A stretch of DNA of 64,000 nucleotides from Sipunculus nudus (GCA_026874595.1 CM049306.1:76631642-76695641); one strand, 5' to 3'; counted from the first letter of the stretch, positions 23,497 through 37,046 are shown. Notes: a model not told the origin generated them from the letters alone. Numbers and translations: made by a program.

Positions 23497-25403
23497 GAAC
23501 CAGAATATGGCTATCCAGGTTTCCCTGGTCCCTATATCTGAGCTTCTGCAAGGCAGAAACTAAATAGGACCGGAGAGGCTCCGAGCCCGGAGGGACAAAC
23601 ACCGTACGTCTACAGTTTTCTGTGGCCCAGGCAAGAGAGAGCCGGCTAGTTGAAACAATCACCAACCAGCTTATATTTCCGTAATTCTAGCCCTGCGTCA
23701 CCATGCATCTGGTGGCATTGTTACCTAGATCCTTCTGGTGGCCATGATGTCATATTTAGGGTGTATTTCCCTGGGATTCCAGGGGGAGGGCATTCGTGCA
23801 ACACTAGTCAGCTGAGCGTCATGACCCATGCCATGGGTCACTTGTAATTAAAGCTGGCAACCTATATGGGAAGTATAGCCATATTACAGGTGCATGTGAA
23901 GTTCAAAGACCAAACTTATATTAAAAAAAGGTATAAAAACCGCAAATCCAATATATATATACCTTCATTTGAAAATATATTATCTTAAAACAAGTTGGTG
24001 TACAAAAGGTATCTCCAACTTCATGAAAATATTAAATAATTCAAGGCGTTTCAATGTAATGTCGGTATTTCTCCATATTGATTAACTCCGTTTACCTTGG
24101 CATGCACTTGACACTTAAGTAATTATTTTATTGCAGCTTTAATAATTTGAAACCATGCATGCAGGGGTTCTGATACTTTTTATGTCCCCCCTCCCCTCGA
24201 GGAAAGACATGTTGTGTTCAGTGCCATTCCTATCGTCCGTCGCCGTCGTCTGTATAGGATGTCTTGGATAACTTTTAAAGGGCTGCAGTATTTTCAAAGG
24301 TCAAATCTGCTGAAATGTACATTTATTGTTAACTACATGACTTGTTTCAACGAAGTTCTTGGACGGTTTAGAAAATTACGAATACAATAACTTATGAAGT
24401 AATACATATTTTCCCCTCAGATTCAACACACAGGTTGTTTCGGCTAAGGTCTCATAAAGGTAAGGGTACTGGTGACCTTGACCTTGATCTTCAGGGTCAA
24501 AATCTGCCCAAATCTAGGAGTATTGTGACCGCTATAACTTTGGAAGTACTGCAGATTTTTTTCTCCGAAACATGACACACCAGTTCTTTCTGCCAAAATC
24601 TCGGAGAAGTTCGAAAACCCTTGACCTTGATCTTGATGGTTAAATCTACTGACATCTAGAATCATTGTATTGGGGTAGATCATATTTTTACCCCTAATGT
24701 TTTCGGATTGCACATAGTTAGGGGTGGTTTGGGGGGGGGGACATCTGGTTTTTTTGTGCTGCAAAAAAAATCTAGTCACCATCTTATGTTATTTTAACAA
24801 ATCTAACGTATACTGATGGCCGGCCTATTTGCGTATCAGTATACAGTCTTAAACATAAGTATACATTGCTAAGAGGCGCCTGCAGGAATGCCCTGAATAA
24901 AGTGTCTATAGATTCTTGAAACCTTGCATACATGTATATAGGCCTGAGAGTGCGTGTTTTTTACTTATATTGTGCAATGGTATTAATTTAGTCTAGTGTG
25001 CCTTGTGAAGCCCCGTGCTGCATAGAGGAAAGTATATGGGCCTTATATGCCATAAAGGTTTGTGTAAGACGTGTTTGGCGTATCTGTTGCCTGTACAGAT
25101 ATATCGTTCAGTTGCCATACCGTGACGCCGTGCATGGACCGCTGTCGGGAACTGAAGGCCCTGCGTGGGTGGAAGGGGCACCGTTTAAAGTACATGTAAA
25201 TAGCGGGCGCCGGAATGTTTTGATCTCCTTAGCCGCTGCATGCCCGAGAACAGTAAGAGTTGTAAAGTAGATTAAGGGTTGACACCCCCGTACAGACATG
25301 TATATATAAATCTGCATCCAGACAATCTTCATAGATAAATAATATAATTTAAGGCTCTTTTTGAAACTTTTCATGTGAAAAAAGATAAGCCAGAAATATA
25401 TAC

Positions 25404-25479
<76 letters not shown>

Positions 25480-26333
25480 TTCTTATACGCAGCGGTTATA
25501 AGCTGTATTCTCCTTTGACTTTGCATAAACAAGACTTGATGCGCATTTTTTTTAATACCACGAACAAAAGTTTGATCAGGATTCTGGCTAAGGTACATGT
25601 GTGGTCTCTGACAACTTTTCTAGTTTTTTTTTTTATAGTTATATCTCCGTGCATGCAAGATAACTGTGGAACGGAGTCGCTGATCATAACACCTATAGGG
25701 CGGATATAGAGGATTTTAGTGTGTTTGTGTGTGTTGGGGGGGGGGGGGGAAGGGGGGTAAGTGTGGGTAATAAATGGGAGGGAAGGATGTTGAAATTTTT
25801 TGAAATGTTAGACTACATGCAATGGTTCAACATTGCATTGGTAGTTCAAACCTGCGTATAAGACACAATAACACTTAATGTGTTAAGTCGAAAATCCACC
25901 CGGAAATGCATCCTGCATGCATGGTTGTTCAGCATGCTTTCACCTTCGTATCTGATTAACTATAAACAGCTTTTAACAAGCAAAAAGCAAACAAGAAAAT
26001 ACTCATTCATGCGCTGAACTGCAACTATCTTCTTGCAGCACCGAGCTGCACTATAGTTTAACATTTAAAGTGTTTTAAATGGATTCCATGCACTTTCGAT
26101 GGAAGTCAATTTAGTTCTCGATCGGATTTCCCACGAAATTTATATATACCTATATATATAGCATATGTTATAGCATATATATAGACGGTGATGCTATGCC
26201 TAATCTGTAAACTGAATAATATTTGTGTATTCAGCTAAAGATGTCTTCAGAAGTTAGCTAAGTTAGATGCTAATATTTCTTGTGTATATGTGCGTATATA
26301 TGCGTACACATGTGTTTTTTTACGGCTATCACT

Positions 26334-26335
<2 letters not shown>

Positions 26336-26402
<67 letters not shown>
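26336..26402. repeat. Compound (TA)n(GA)n repeat
   Basis: A TA run passing directly into a GA run; on the minus strand this is TC followed by TA. Confidence 0.97.
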
Positions 26403-26404
<2 letters not shown>

Positions 26405-26491
26405 GTGGATAGCCATGAAGGCGTGCACTCGGTGGAAAGGCCGTCAGAAAACAAGATTTATAAACCTTTCATCTTGTATAACATATAGATA

Positions 26492-26533
<42 letters not shown>

Positions 26534-27270
26534 TATATATAAATTGATTGGACCCTTCATGTTTGTTTGATAAGTTTGCTATGATCAAAGACACCATGTT
26601 GATGTATTGCTCCACACGAACAATTCAAAACAACAGCTGTAATTTTTCGACTAGTTGAGTCATCCAATGCGGCTGAATTGTATATGGCGGCGGTGTCCTT
26701 CAAAGCGGCTGTTTGCTGAATATGCCTCCTATTAAAAATGTGTTAAATCTATACCACCTTCATATATAATCAATCTTTCATGAATATCCTTTTGTACCAT
26801 AAAAATTACTGTTTATTTTCCTCTGAGTGATGTCTTGCTCTTTGTTAACTAACACATAAAAAAAATAATCCAAACAGTTTTCTGTATAAGTCGTTTCAGT
26901 TTTGACAAATTTTCTTCTGTACACACATATATATTGTATATTAAAAAAATATGCATAAACACGCATCAATATATTATTATTATTATTATTATTTTTTAAA
27001 TTTTTTTATTATCATTATTATAGTCGTCTATATTTTATTTTAGGTGAACATGCATATATGTCTTTAAACCGGTACATGTACCCGCCCATGGCATGCCCTG
27101 GGCGTTATCCGCGTGCTATGTGGCCACGTTGTTTACCTGGGCACCCACATCCACATGCCCAGCTGGACAGACAACTGGTATCAGTCAGCTTTACACTCCA
27201 CGGCTCGTCTTTCTTGTCTGGCAATCACCACCAATCCACGTCAGTGAGGTATTCTCGCTCTTTCCATCTC

Positions 27271-27286
27271 TGTGTCTCTCTCTCGC

Positions 27287-27348
<62 letters not shown>
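27271..27348. repeat. Compound CTGT, (CT)n, (TA)n repeat
   Basis: CT- and CTGT-rich run followed by TA dinucleotides. Confidence 0.95.
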
Positions 27349-28618
27349 GGTGTGTAGTAGTGTAGGTGTGTTTTATATATTGGCACAACTTGGAAAATAA
27401 TCCTTCAAAACAACACATCTTGATGATCAGGATAAAAATTAAATATCTAAACGTTAATGGTGGATGCTTTTCGAGACATCCAAAACACTTATCAAAATTC
27501 GTTTATAACTTATTTGCATTAAGTTTCTAACAGACAAACCAACAAGGTAACATGCAACCAACGGCGATAATTCACAACCCCGGCGGACACATGAATTAAT
27601 CAGTGAAGGTCTATTTGTAGTTTGAGTGTACTTGTTTTATTCCTCTAATTCCTTTAATTTTATCTGTATATATAGATACATCATAATACACATATTTTCC
27701 TGTATTTATTTGGGGGTGTCCTCGGTATAAGGAACAGACAAACAGACGGTGAAACTCTAAACATGTACACGGAACACAGCACATTAATGAGAGAATAAAC
27801 ATGCAGTTCTATTATAAAGTCTTGAAAAAATTACTTTCTATAAATACATAAAACATATGTGTTTACTGTATGGCATGCATGGAATGATGACGTGTACAGT
27901 GTCCAGCCTTTATAAGGGTGGTACTTAAAAAGATCATCGCTTACGTCAATGATGACACCAACTGGTGTTCACCTATTATAATAAGTAAAGGCCCTGTTGG
28001 TGTGTAACGCATGTTTGTCCTAAATTCACCCCTGCTGTATAAAAACCAACCATATATAGGACTTTATTTAGACATTAGAGACTCAATACATAAAAAATAT
28101 ATGTAAAACATACATACACACAGTATAGAGGCGTGCATGTACGTATTCACTTCAGCATGCATGCATTATATACATTTATGATAGATAAACAGATGGCTAT
28201 TAACAGGACAACAATGGTGCGCTGTGATGTCCTTTGATGTGCATGGGCAATGTTTCCGATAAATTTCTGCGGCGGCCTGACTTACTATTAATGAACCGCA
28301 AGAGCAACGAAGTGGTTCCCGGGCCTTGTCTATATACTGTCGACATGTCGTGTTTAGTGTATTTGTCTCTGTATACAAAATAACAGCGGTTCGTCTTGAA
28401 CATTCTGTCAAGGGCGTAAAGTCACCCGTGCGGGATACCGTGACCACACGCTTTATGCACTACCGAGGATCAAAAAGGGCTGAGTTGTCCATCCAGTCAG
28501 TGCAAAGTCTTTACATTTCAAGGTCAAACCGGAATTTGGTTACATTGATATAGCCAAGGGCGTGGTTACCTTAATATGCCGTAAGGGCCAACTTCACGTG
28601 TCATGCTTAAGTTGCATA

Positions 28619-28621
<3 letters not shown>

Positions 28622-28667
<46 letters not shown>
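28622..28667. repeat. (TA)n microsatellite
   Basis: Uninterrupted TA dinucleotides. Confidence 0.97.
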
Positions 28668-28668
<1 letters not shown>

Positions 28669-29666
28669 TTTTATTAAAATTCACAAGACTCTTGCAGAAG
28701 ATTGGGCGGTCGAGGGCAGGGGACGGAGGAAAAAGGCTCATGAAATGTAGGCATAAGTAACATATTTGTTGAAAATAAAACTGTGTTCTGAAGAGGGGGT
28801 TCCCGTCCCAACCCTTTGCATTTTCAGGTGAGTACCACAGGCAGCAGACAAAGAGACTATTGTTAGTATATAGTTATACAGGTATGGTCAGATTACCTGA
28901 CTGAACGAAGCAAGGACTCGGTATGTAATTGAATGCGGTTTGTTTGTCAGGATGTGATGCGGGCAGACATGCATCTCTTACCGGTCAGCCCAAACCAATA
29001 CCATGCATATACACCAAGCTCAGCTTTGCGTGGATTGGAACTGGGCATGTTTGTACCCTAGCCCAGCTTATATAGTTTTGCATGGATCGGAGCAGGGTAT
29101 GTTTATACACTAGTCTTTTGTTGCCTTTCCTTAGACTTAACCGGGGACTAAAATACGTGCTTTCTGTATACATCACAGGGTGGTCCGTTCATGCTCGGTC
29201 ACTTGAAGACCACAAATTGCATGAACCTTGACTTGTTTATAGGTAGAATTTCACCGGTACTTGAGTTTCAGTACATGCTCGTCAGCTTTGACAATGATTC
29301 AGTTTTGTAAAGAAAACCTTGAAGCTTTAGGTCGGCAGTGCATGTCGGCAGTGTGCTTGTAGGACCTCCGAAAGTGTTATAAAATCATACAGGTTTTGTG
29401 TGTAAGCTAGTAAGACCTCCGAAAGTGTTAGGAAAACATATAGGTGTGTTGTGTGCAAATATACGTGTGTGTGTGTATCCGTTCAAATAAAATATTTTAC
29501 AGTTCTCAGGAACACCGGTTTAAAAGAATTCCAAAGACCGCACACCTCCGCCGTCAGGTTGCATAACGTGATCCTTGGATCTGTTTTGGGACTCTTTACC
29601 AAGTTTATCACTTTTCCTTACTTTACGACCAAATTTCCATAAACGGTTTAATCGGTATGTGCCAAT

Positions 29667-31590
29667 CAGACATGGGGTAATAGTAATAGATAATAGTAAT
29701 AGGCAGTAATTTAATTACTTTTCATCAGTAATAGGCAATAATAGATAATAGGCAGTCCAAAAATGTTAAATAATAGTAATAGTAATAGTAATAGTAATAG
29801 GCAGATGAGTAATAGATTAATAGCTATTACTTTAACTATTACCAGTCTGGGGGTAATAAAGAGTTTGTGGGTCTGAGTGCAAGTCAGCAGGAACACTGAT
29901 TAGGCCCCAGCTGAGGTGAACATGCATGCTCTCATGCTCATTAACAGGTGGCACAGGCTTATCCTGGGCCATGATGTTCTCACTAACAACAATAGCACAG
30001 GATGACTGCATTGTTGGTACATCAATGTAGGTGTTTTCCATGAATACTGATAGCTCTTTACAATCGAAACACAGTACAACCATGCCCTTTGATGCTTGTG
30101 TATAAGCAACTGATGGCTGGGTCAGAACCAAGTCAGGTAGAACACCAAAGGTTAACTCATACCTGGTGATTGTTTCCCAACTAAAAATTGTGACTAAAAC
30201 TGTACCTTTTTAAACACAAATCTGTGACTATTTCCTTTCCAACATTGTGGCTTTCTTCTGTGACTTTATTTCCTACCCAAAATTTGTGACTTTTATTTCC
30301 TGTGTGTGACATATTTCTTGCAATCATATTGTTACCTGTCAGAAAGGAACACTCCATGAAAACCTTGTTCGCCTTATGTTATAAACATGACTCACCTCCC
30401 AGATGAAACTGGATGACAATAGTACGGAAGTACATTTGATTTCAGGCAGAAAATGAAATGTAAATGTAATCTGAGTGAAAATGAAATGTAAATGTAATCT
30501 GAGTTATAGTGTTTCTTTCAAAGTAAACTATGCAACTGCATTCAGTTGCAATTTGAATTTTGTTAAATTACAAAGGATTTTCGGTTATGTGAAACAGGTA
30601 AATAATAAAAGTATCATTTTCAGATACCTTACTGATTATTGCAGCATCTTAAAAAAGGTATCTATGAGTAGGCAAAAGAGAAACCCCCTGAAAGAGCCCT
30701 CAAGCCCTTATCTTGCCTCTCTTGCCTACTTCAGCCCCTGTCGAATGCGTCTTTACGACTGCAGGAAACATCTTCAGACCAGATCATTGCTGTGTGTAGG
30801 ACAATCCCCCCCCCCTCTTTTGGATTACTCAATTAAAAATAACTCAAAATTAAAATTTACTGTATATTTTATATTTTTGGTTAAATATACAAAAAGTGAA
30901 AAAAATATATAAAAAATATCAGTGTATACCTTACACTAGTAAGGTTATGAAAATAGAAATAATCAGTCAAATGAAAATGCAAATAATCAGTATTTGATGA
31001 ATAATCATTCATGATAATAAAGATGTATATATTGTTGACGTTTATATTGTTGATAATTAATTAAGGGACTCATTAATTATCTATATATACAATATTCTTA
31101 CTACTGCACAGTTACTCTTGCACTGTAACAGGTTTCACTTTAAAGAATTTTAAATGTAGCCATACATTTTAAAAATAATCTAAAATTTAAAATAAAGCTT
31201 GCAAAATTTGGGAGGGGGGGGGGGGGCTCTTGTCTGTACCACACTGTTGCCACCTGGGAGATTCAACAACTTATAATCATCAGGTGCAATGGACACTTCA
31301 TTTAGTTATGAACTATTCATGCACCATTTCTTGTATATTTAGTGGTTGGTAACATATTTAAGTGTGGGCTAACCAGCGATCAGCATAAGATTTTTCAAGA
31401 TTAAATGTTTTTATTTATTTTTATTAAACCAGTAATAGTTAATAGTAATAGTAATAGGAGTAAAGTAATAGTAATAGCCACCTATTACTTTTGTTGAAAC
31501 ACTGTAAATAATAGTTAATAGTAATAGGCAAACACCCAAAGTAATAGTAATAGGCCCTATTATTGAAATCAGTAAAAGGCCCCATGTCTG
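29667..31590. mobile_element. hAT-type non-autonomous DNA transposon, 1924 bp
   Basis: The ends are 11-base perfect terminal inverted repeats, CAGACATGGGG, of hAT type (CA at the tip, short). They are flanked by identical 8-base target duplications GTGCCAAT at 29659-29666 and 31591-31598; eight bases is the hAT hallmark. Both subterminal zones are packed with TAATAG/CTATTA hexamers (29675-29845 and 31430-31570), the kind of subterminal motif array hAT transposases bind. No transposase domain is visible inside; frames are short. The interior holds a 28-base perfect tandem duplication at 30449-30504 and a TGTGACT-rich stretch at 30185-30310. The intact duplication suggests the insertion is not ancient. 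Confidence 0.88.
29832..30170 (-). pseudogene. Possible coding fragment inside the hAT element
   Basis: A minus-strand frame stays open for over 110 codons in non-repetitive sequence, with balanced composition (for example ELSVFMENTYIDVPTMQS). On the same strand, CAG|GTATGAGT at about 30160 looks like a splice donor. It could be a remnant of the transposon's own gene or a captured piece of host gene. I recognise no family, and the frame has no clear start or end. Confidence 0.25.
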
Positions 31591-32007
31591 GTGCCAATAT
31601 ATTAGGAGACCGTGCCTACACGCACTCATGTGCACCATTAACAAAACAATTCTGAATATATATTATCCCTTCAGCAGTAGAGGACACACACGAATACATG
31701 CATGCACGTTCAATATGCATGCATATGATAAAGTAGGCTTATATATGTGTGTATATATATATGTTCTTTTGAACTTGACAAATGAAAATATGTAGGCAGG
31801 GCTATTGAGTATGACTCTCCAAGTGTATATAGAAACATTCATCCTTCCATTGACATTCAACGGTTGTACACACACACACACACCCTCACATACACATATA
31901 TATATAAATATATAATGACATGCATGCATATCCTGCATATGACCTAATAAGCGCCCCGGGTCCTTAATTGTGTTTTGAATATAATACTAAGGGACGGGTT
32001 TCTTTCC

Positions 32008-32010
<3 letters not shown>

Positions 32011-32072
<62 letters not shown>
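32011..32072. repeat. (TA)n microsatellite
   Basis: Uninterrupted TA dinucleotides. Confidence 0.97.
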
Positions 32073-32075
<3 letters not shown>

Positions 32076-32794
32076 GCAGAGCCTAAATTTGACAGACCAT
32101 GTCAAATTGATGACTTTAATGACTGGCCATCCCAGTAATGTCGTGAGACAAGATTCATCACATATCGGTGTCAGATTCGAGTCATGTATTCATGTTTGTC
32201 TCTTGAACAGGAACATATATGATCGATATGATGATTTATGACAGCAACAAATGAACATTTTGGATTGCAGGCGATGCACAGTGAGGAACCAAATATCAAG
32301 ATAGGGGCGCTTATCATATATAGGTAAGTACCCAGGTATACGCTTATATATTAGGCCAAATATACGACGGCAAGTATATATATTATAGTGGCACTTTCGC
32401 CTTTGACACACACATTTTGTAATATATAGATTATCAAGAACTCATTGCAGTTATGGAGTCTATATATATTGGGAAGGTCCTAACAATCCAATTAGATTAT
32501 GCCTAGTGAGTCGGGTTTTCGTGACTCTATAACACATGCATATGAACACCAATGAACTATTGCATCTTATGCTGAACTTTATCTACATATACCATATATG
32601 TATACCTGCATTTCTTTTGCATGTATCCACAGCCCACCACTGTACAATACTAGGCATGCCATATTTATATATATTGATTATTGAATGAAAATGAGGGGAT
32701 ACATCAGAGTGTGTCCAGCAGGGGAGTTGACATGTATCACTTAAATTCCCCTTAAATTACTATTTGCTGAAGTCATTATTTGTGACCATCTTTT

Positions 32795-32798
<4 letters not shown>

Positions 32799-32858
<60 letters not shown>
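32799..32858. repeat. Compound (TC)n(TA)n repeat
   Basis: A TC run of about 30 bases passing directly into a TA run. Confidence 0.97.
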
Positions 32859-32863
<5 letters not shown>

Positions 32864-33275
32864 CAAATTAAGACGAAAAGTACAGTGAACCACCTAACGA
32901 GGTTGAGAATAAAAAAAACTATACTATACCCCCCCCCCCCCCACCCCCTCCCCGGCTCAGACCTTAAGGATTAGTAACTATATAAGTCTCCGACTTTCCC
33001 TGTTGTCGATTTCCCTTGAACGAGTATTGACACTGACGATTGCAGTTTAAATTGCCGTTAGTATCACACAATGGGTTAAACTTCACACAACATTCAGATT
33101 ACATTTAATAGGGATGGGAGAGTAAAAGGTTGCCTTAACAGAGCAAACAAGTGCACATGACATCACAAAACTGTAGTGACATAAAAGGCACCTGCAATGA
33201 TTGCAATTTAAAACGTTTAATTTTATTTCATGATTTAGAAGATAAAGGTCCGTCCATGCACCCTTTAAGGACGGT

Positions 33276-33389
33276 TCAACACTCTTCACGCAGCGATCGC
33301 ATTCCATTCCTGTAATCTATTTCATGTCGATGAAATGGATTACAGGAATGGTATGCGACCTCTGCGTGGGGAATGTAAAGAGTGGTTGA
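33276..33389. repeat. Long inverted repeat (hairpin)
   Basis: The inner arms 33298-33325 and 33330-33357 pair at 26 of 28 positions across a 4-base centre (CATTCCTGTAATC against GATTACAGGAATG). Homology continues outward with gaps (CGCAG, ACTCTT, GTCAAC against their complements) to about 33276 and 33389. It may be the end-to-end remnant of a fold-back transposon or a transcribed hairpin. The small loop argues against an ordinary microRNA precursor. Confidence 0.85.
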
Positions 33390-33689
33390 CTGTGAGGTGC
33401 GGTTTACAAACCATGTAGGTTTACAAATCATGGGTTTATCCCAAAGGTGACCACAAGGGGCTGGAGCCCCCCCCCCCTGTATTAGTTATGATAAATGTTC
33501 TGAAATAAATAAATACTATTCCATAGAAAACATCGCTTATATAATATATATATATATATTAATTTAAATTATTTATTTTTTTTATGTTAAATATAGTTTT
33601 CACGATCAAGGAAATAGGTTTTGTGAAACAAGCAGTATAACTGACATCTGACATAAAAAAAATTTGATTTTTTTTTCCCGTGTGACAGA

Positions 33690-34050
33690 ATTCGCTTTCT
33701 CTCATTTGATTGATTTAGATGTTTTCGCTTTATCGAGCAGCTACCGGTTGCTGTGGTCAAGACCCAAGCCCTGTGCGCTCCCTATATAAGCGTAATTTTG
33801 CGAGCCAATAGACGTGATGCCAACAAGCCAAGCAGGAAGCCGCGAGAGACCAACACCGTTTTACCCGCACCGGTGACTTTGAGAAAAGCCACAACACCCA
33901 CAGCCACAAAGGCAGAAGCAGCATGCATTCCCTCCACCGATCCCAGCAGCGGAGACCCAGCCATGCCCATCGAGAGCCGAACTCGATCAATGAAACAACA
34001 AAACTTCGAGACGAATGCCATTTTTTACTTGCAGTTTCTGCCAATTAGAC
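33690..34050 (+). repeat. Repeated ~350-bp module, copy A
   Basis: Shares long stretches with the opposite-strand copy at about 56700-57110: CGAGCAGCTAC, GGTCAAGACC, AGCCCTGTGCGCTCC, CCAAGCCAAGCAG or near, CCACAGCCACAAAG, then TCCACCGATCCCAGCAGCGG and AGACCCAGCCAT. GC and CpG are higher than in the surroundings. Copy A has TATATAAG at 33783-33790, absent from copy B. A plus frame of about 100 codons and overlapping minus frames are open in copy A; copy B has stops in the matching frames. It may be an old gene fragment or the body of a non-autonomous element. I do not recognise it. Confidence 0.75.
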
Positions 34051-35317
34051 AATGTTAGCATGTCTTTTTTACATAAGCCGCTTATTCATACTGTATTTAT
34101 ATATATCACACCCAAGCCCTCCTTTCCTTAATCCTGCTGGATATGCCATTTTTTAACACAATGTTATAGGTTACACCTCTTCGTTGAGGTATATCATTGG
34201 TACATGCATGCTTGCATATTCAGTGTGGCATTCTATATATCTGCTCATTTCAATTGTATAATAACCAACGGCGAACGTGGCGGTATCATTAAAAGGCGGT
34301 CTTTTGTGCAGTGAATTTGTCAAAGCGGTGCTTGTTCTATTCAACTCTGTGTGCTTTGTCAATGTTTTAGTTATTCTCTATATGAACAGCATGCGTGCCA
34401 CGCCATACCGGAACATTATATATATATATACGAGCGCGTGTCAGTGTTGCCATAGAGCTTGGCCTTTACATTAAATCAAATACCTTTGATCAAATTCCAA
34501 ATAAAGTCAAAGGCCTTAACAGGACGAACTTTGTCCCGATTCAATATTGTTCTTCTAGATTTGTTCGTGAGTTCTACAAATTACCAACAACTTTTCTCCT
34601 TTTCCACTGTGTATATCTATGCCATGCATTCGCTGGTTGTCAGTTTGTTTTGTGGGAATGTGTTAAAACTGTATACAATGCTCGTTTTTATATGGATAAT
34701 TCCGTTCAAAAGTTGTATAACGTTACCTGTGTGTGTTTTATACTATTTGTTTCAATAAGAGAAGATTATTCTGTAAGCTTTGACAAATATGTACAGAAAA
34801 TATTAATAACTTAAAACAAGAAATGTCTGGCATCAGTGATGTCGTATCTCCTGGCACTGGGCATACATTTTAAAATGGGGCCCCCTTCTTCCGAAGCAGA
34901 TGTTAACACTTAACAAGGTCAAGGTCACGAGATTTCAAAGCAGTCAGAGAACTTGAAGAGCATGAATTAATTTGTATTTATTAAATCTGAGGGAAAATAT
35001 GCTTAAATATAAACAGTCTTTATGATCACAAAATCCTATATTTCCGCTGATTTAAACTTAAAGATCAAGGTCAAGGTCACTAGTTTTCGGACATGTCCGA
35101 GAACTTACTATGAAAATTCTTTGTTCATTGTGATTTTTACAGGACAACCCGTTCATCTTGTGAAATATAAAGTTTGTGTTATATATTTTCATCAAAAATG
35201 CATTTAATTTGTATTCACGGTCAAGACCACTTCTCATAATAAGGTCATGATCCTGAATTAAATAGACTTCAGCACATGATCCATAATTATGCATGGAGAG
35301 GTATTATTATTGTTACT

Positions 35318-35325
35318 TTTATTAA

Positions 35326-35362
<37 letters not shown>

Positions 35363-35395
35363 TTTTATTTTTTTTTTTTATTATTATTATTCTAA
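35318..35395. repeat. (ATT)n microsatellite, interrupted
   Basis: ATT/TTA trinucleotides with a T-rich interruption. Confidence 0.93.
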
Positions 35396-36037
35396 AACGT
35401 TTGAGAATTAAACTGCACAAAAACAAGATAACGATTATAGGTGGCACCACCAGTCTTCGTACAAAATAGAACCATCGAAGATATCTGTCAGCCCGACTTT
35501 AAGACCAATCTGTATACTGTCTTTCACGAGATATTTGATTTGTGTGAAATTTACCCAAAATATACTTAGTTACAGTCAGTCACTCTCTTGGTTCAAGTCA
35601 TGACCCCGTTAAACAGGCTTAATCCTGTCAGTATGTACCTTTAGTGTTAACTTTAGAGACGCCCATTAATTATATATAATTTATTATATGTAGGGATGTT
35701 GAACCAAGTAGGACGGCACATGCGTGTACAAGGCTGTATTTACATTTATATGAAAACGCTGACAATGCATGTTGAACTGTCTTACATATCAATTAAGGGG
35801 AGCACAGCTGAAGATTTGATTTGTATCATTAGCAGTAGTATTTATAATTATATATAGACAGAGTCTATATGCGGATATGTAATATTGCCATATAAGGATT
35901 GTATGCAAATGATATGTAAAGACGATACACACAAAGATAATGCATTATCTATTAGGCCTAAAAGACATTCTGTATGCATATACATGTCGGATTCGCATGT
36001 GTTTTTATTATATTTATATAGGCCCGACCGGTGTATG

Positions 36038-36043
<6 letters not shown>

Positions 36044-36105
<62 letters not shown>
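36044..36105. repeat. (TA)n microsatellite
   Basis: Uninterrupted TA dinucleotides. Confidence 0.97.
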
Positions 36106-36109
<4 letters not shown>

Positions 36110-36850
36110 CACAAAACATGGCACTTTCATTAGTGTTGCGCCCCAAGTGACGTGGCGCTGGTTTTATGGCCGTAAAGTACTTTATATCGCCCTTTCATGG
36201 CTTTGCCTGCCAAGCTTAGGGGAAATGTACAAGCGGTAAGTATGCCAAGTAGCGTTGAGGCCATGCATCTCGCGTGACTAGACTGTGACGGAGTATACCA
36301 GTACACGTGTTTATATACCCATGTTGCTTATATGTACAATGAAGAAAAACACGCGCAAATCTATTTTAATAAGCATGCATATGATGACATAAACAAACCA
36401 GATGTTTACATGTGTTTTAGCGATTTACTTGTACACTATGCAGTAGGTGCTTTAAACAGTGTTCTTATCCAATAATAACCTTTTAAATGTATATATTCAA
36501 TATGATTACTTTATGACCAACAATTTAAGGTGCACGGCCTATTTTGACATATCAAGAAACGGTGGTTCAAACTTTAAACCTAAACTTGTCCGCCCACGGT
36601 CAAGTCAGCGTATTCCAACATGTATTCATTTGCGTAATGAACAGAAACAGCATATATAGGCATAGACTGAACAGTGGCTACGGAAGTGCTGACAGTTTTT
36701 TTAACAAACCACACGACCACATGTTTTTATGTGGGATTGAATAAAATGTACGAGGAAATGAATTCAGCTATATTCAATACCTGAATTAACTAGAATATGG
36801 ACAGTCCGCAAGTAACTACGTGCATCCGGCTTAACACAGCAGCATGCATT

Positions 36851-37046
36851 ACAGGGACGGATCCAGGAGGGGTCCAACTCAGAAAGATTAATGACAAAAC
36901 CTTATAAAGTACGTAGCCATGCAGGTCCGGAAGGAGGGAGGCTCCAGGCCGCCAAAAATGGGTCTGAACCCTTAGAAAAAGTGGGATGGGGTGGGGTGCA
37001 AGGGGTCCGGACCCCCTTGACCCCTCCCCTGGATCCGCTTCTGGAT
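36851..37046. mobile_element. Short GGATCC-ended repeat element, copy 2
   Basis: The ends are inverted copies: CGGATCCAGGAGGGGTC on the left, and on the right the complement of CGGATCCAGGGGAGGGGTC. It is about 195 bases long, non-coding and GC-rich compared with its flanks. The ends match those at 14945-15091. No clear target duplication. Confidence 0.6.

Larger units (their letters stand above)
23494..29658. other. Intergenic sequence with many simple repeats
   Basis: No supported gene. Simple repeats at 25405-25477, 26336-26402, 26496-26530, 26970-27020 (ATT), 27271-27348 and 28622-28667. TGACCTTGACCTT occurs at 24473-24485 and a relative at 24621. Two small tandem duplications of about 50 bases lie at about 29015-29110 and 29361-29460. 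Confidence 0.55.
31599..33270. other. Intergenic sequence
   Basis: No supported gene. TA repeat at 32011-32072, TC/TA compound repeat at 32799-32858 and a C run at about 32930-32942. Confidence 0.55.
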
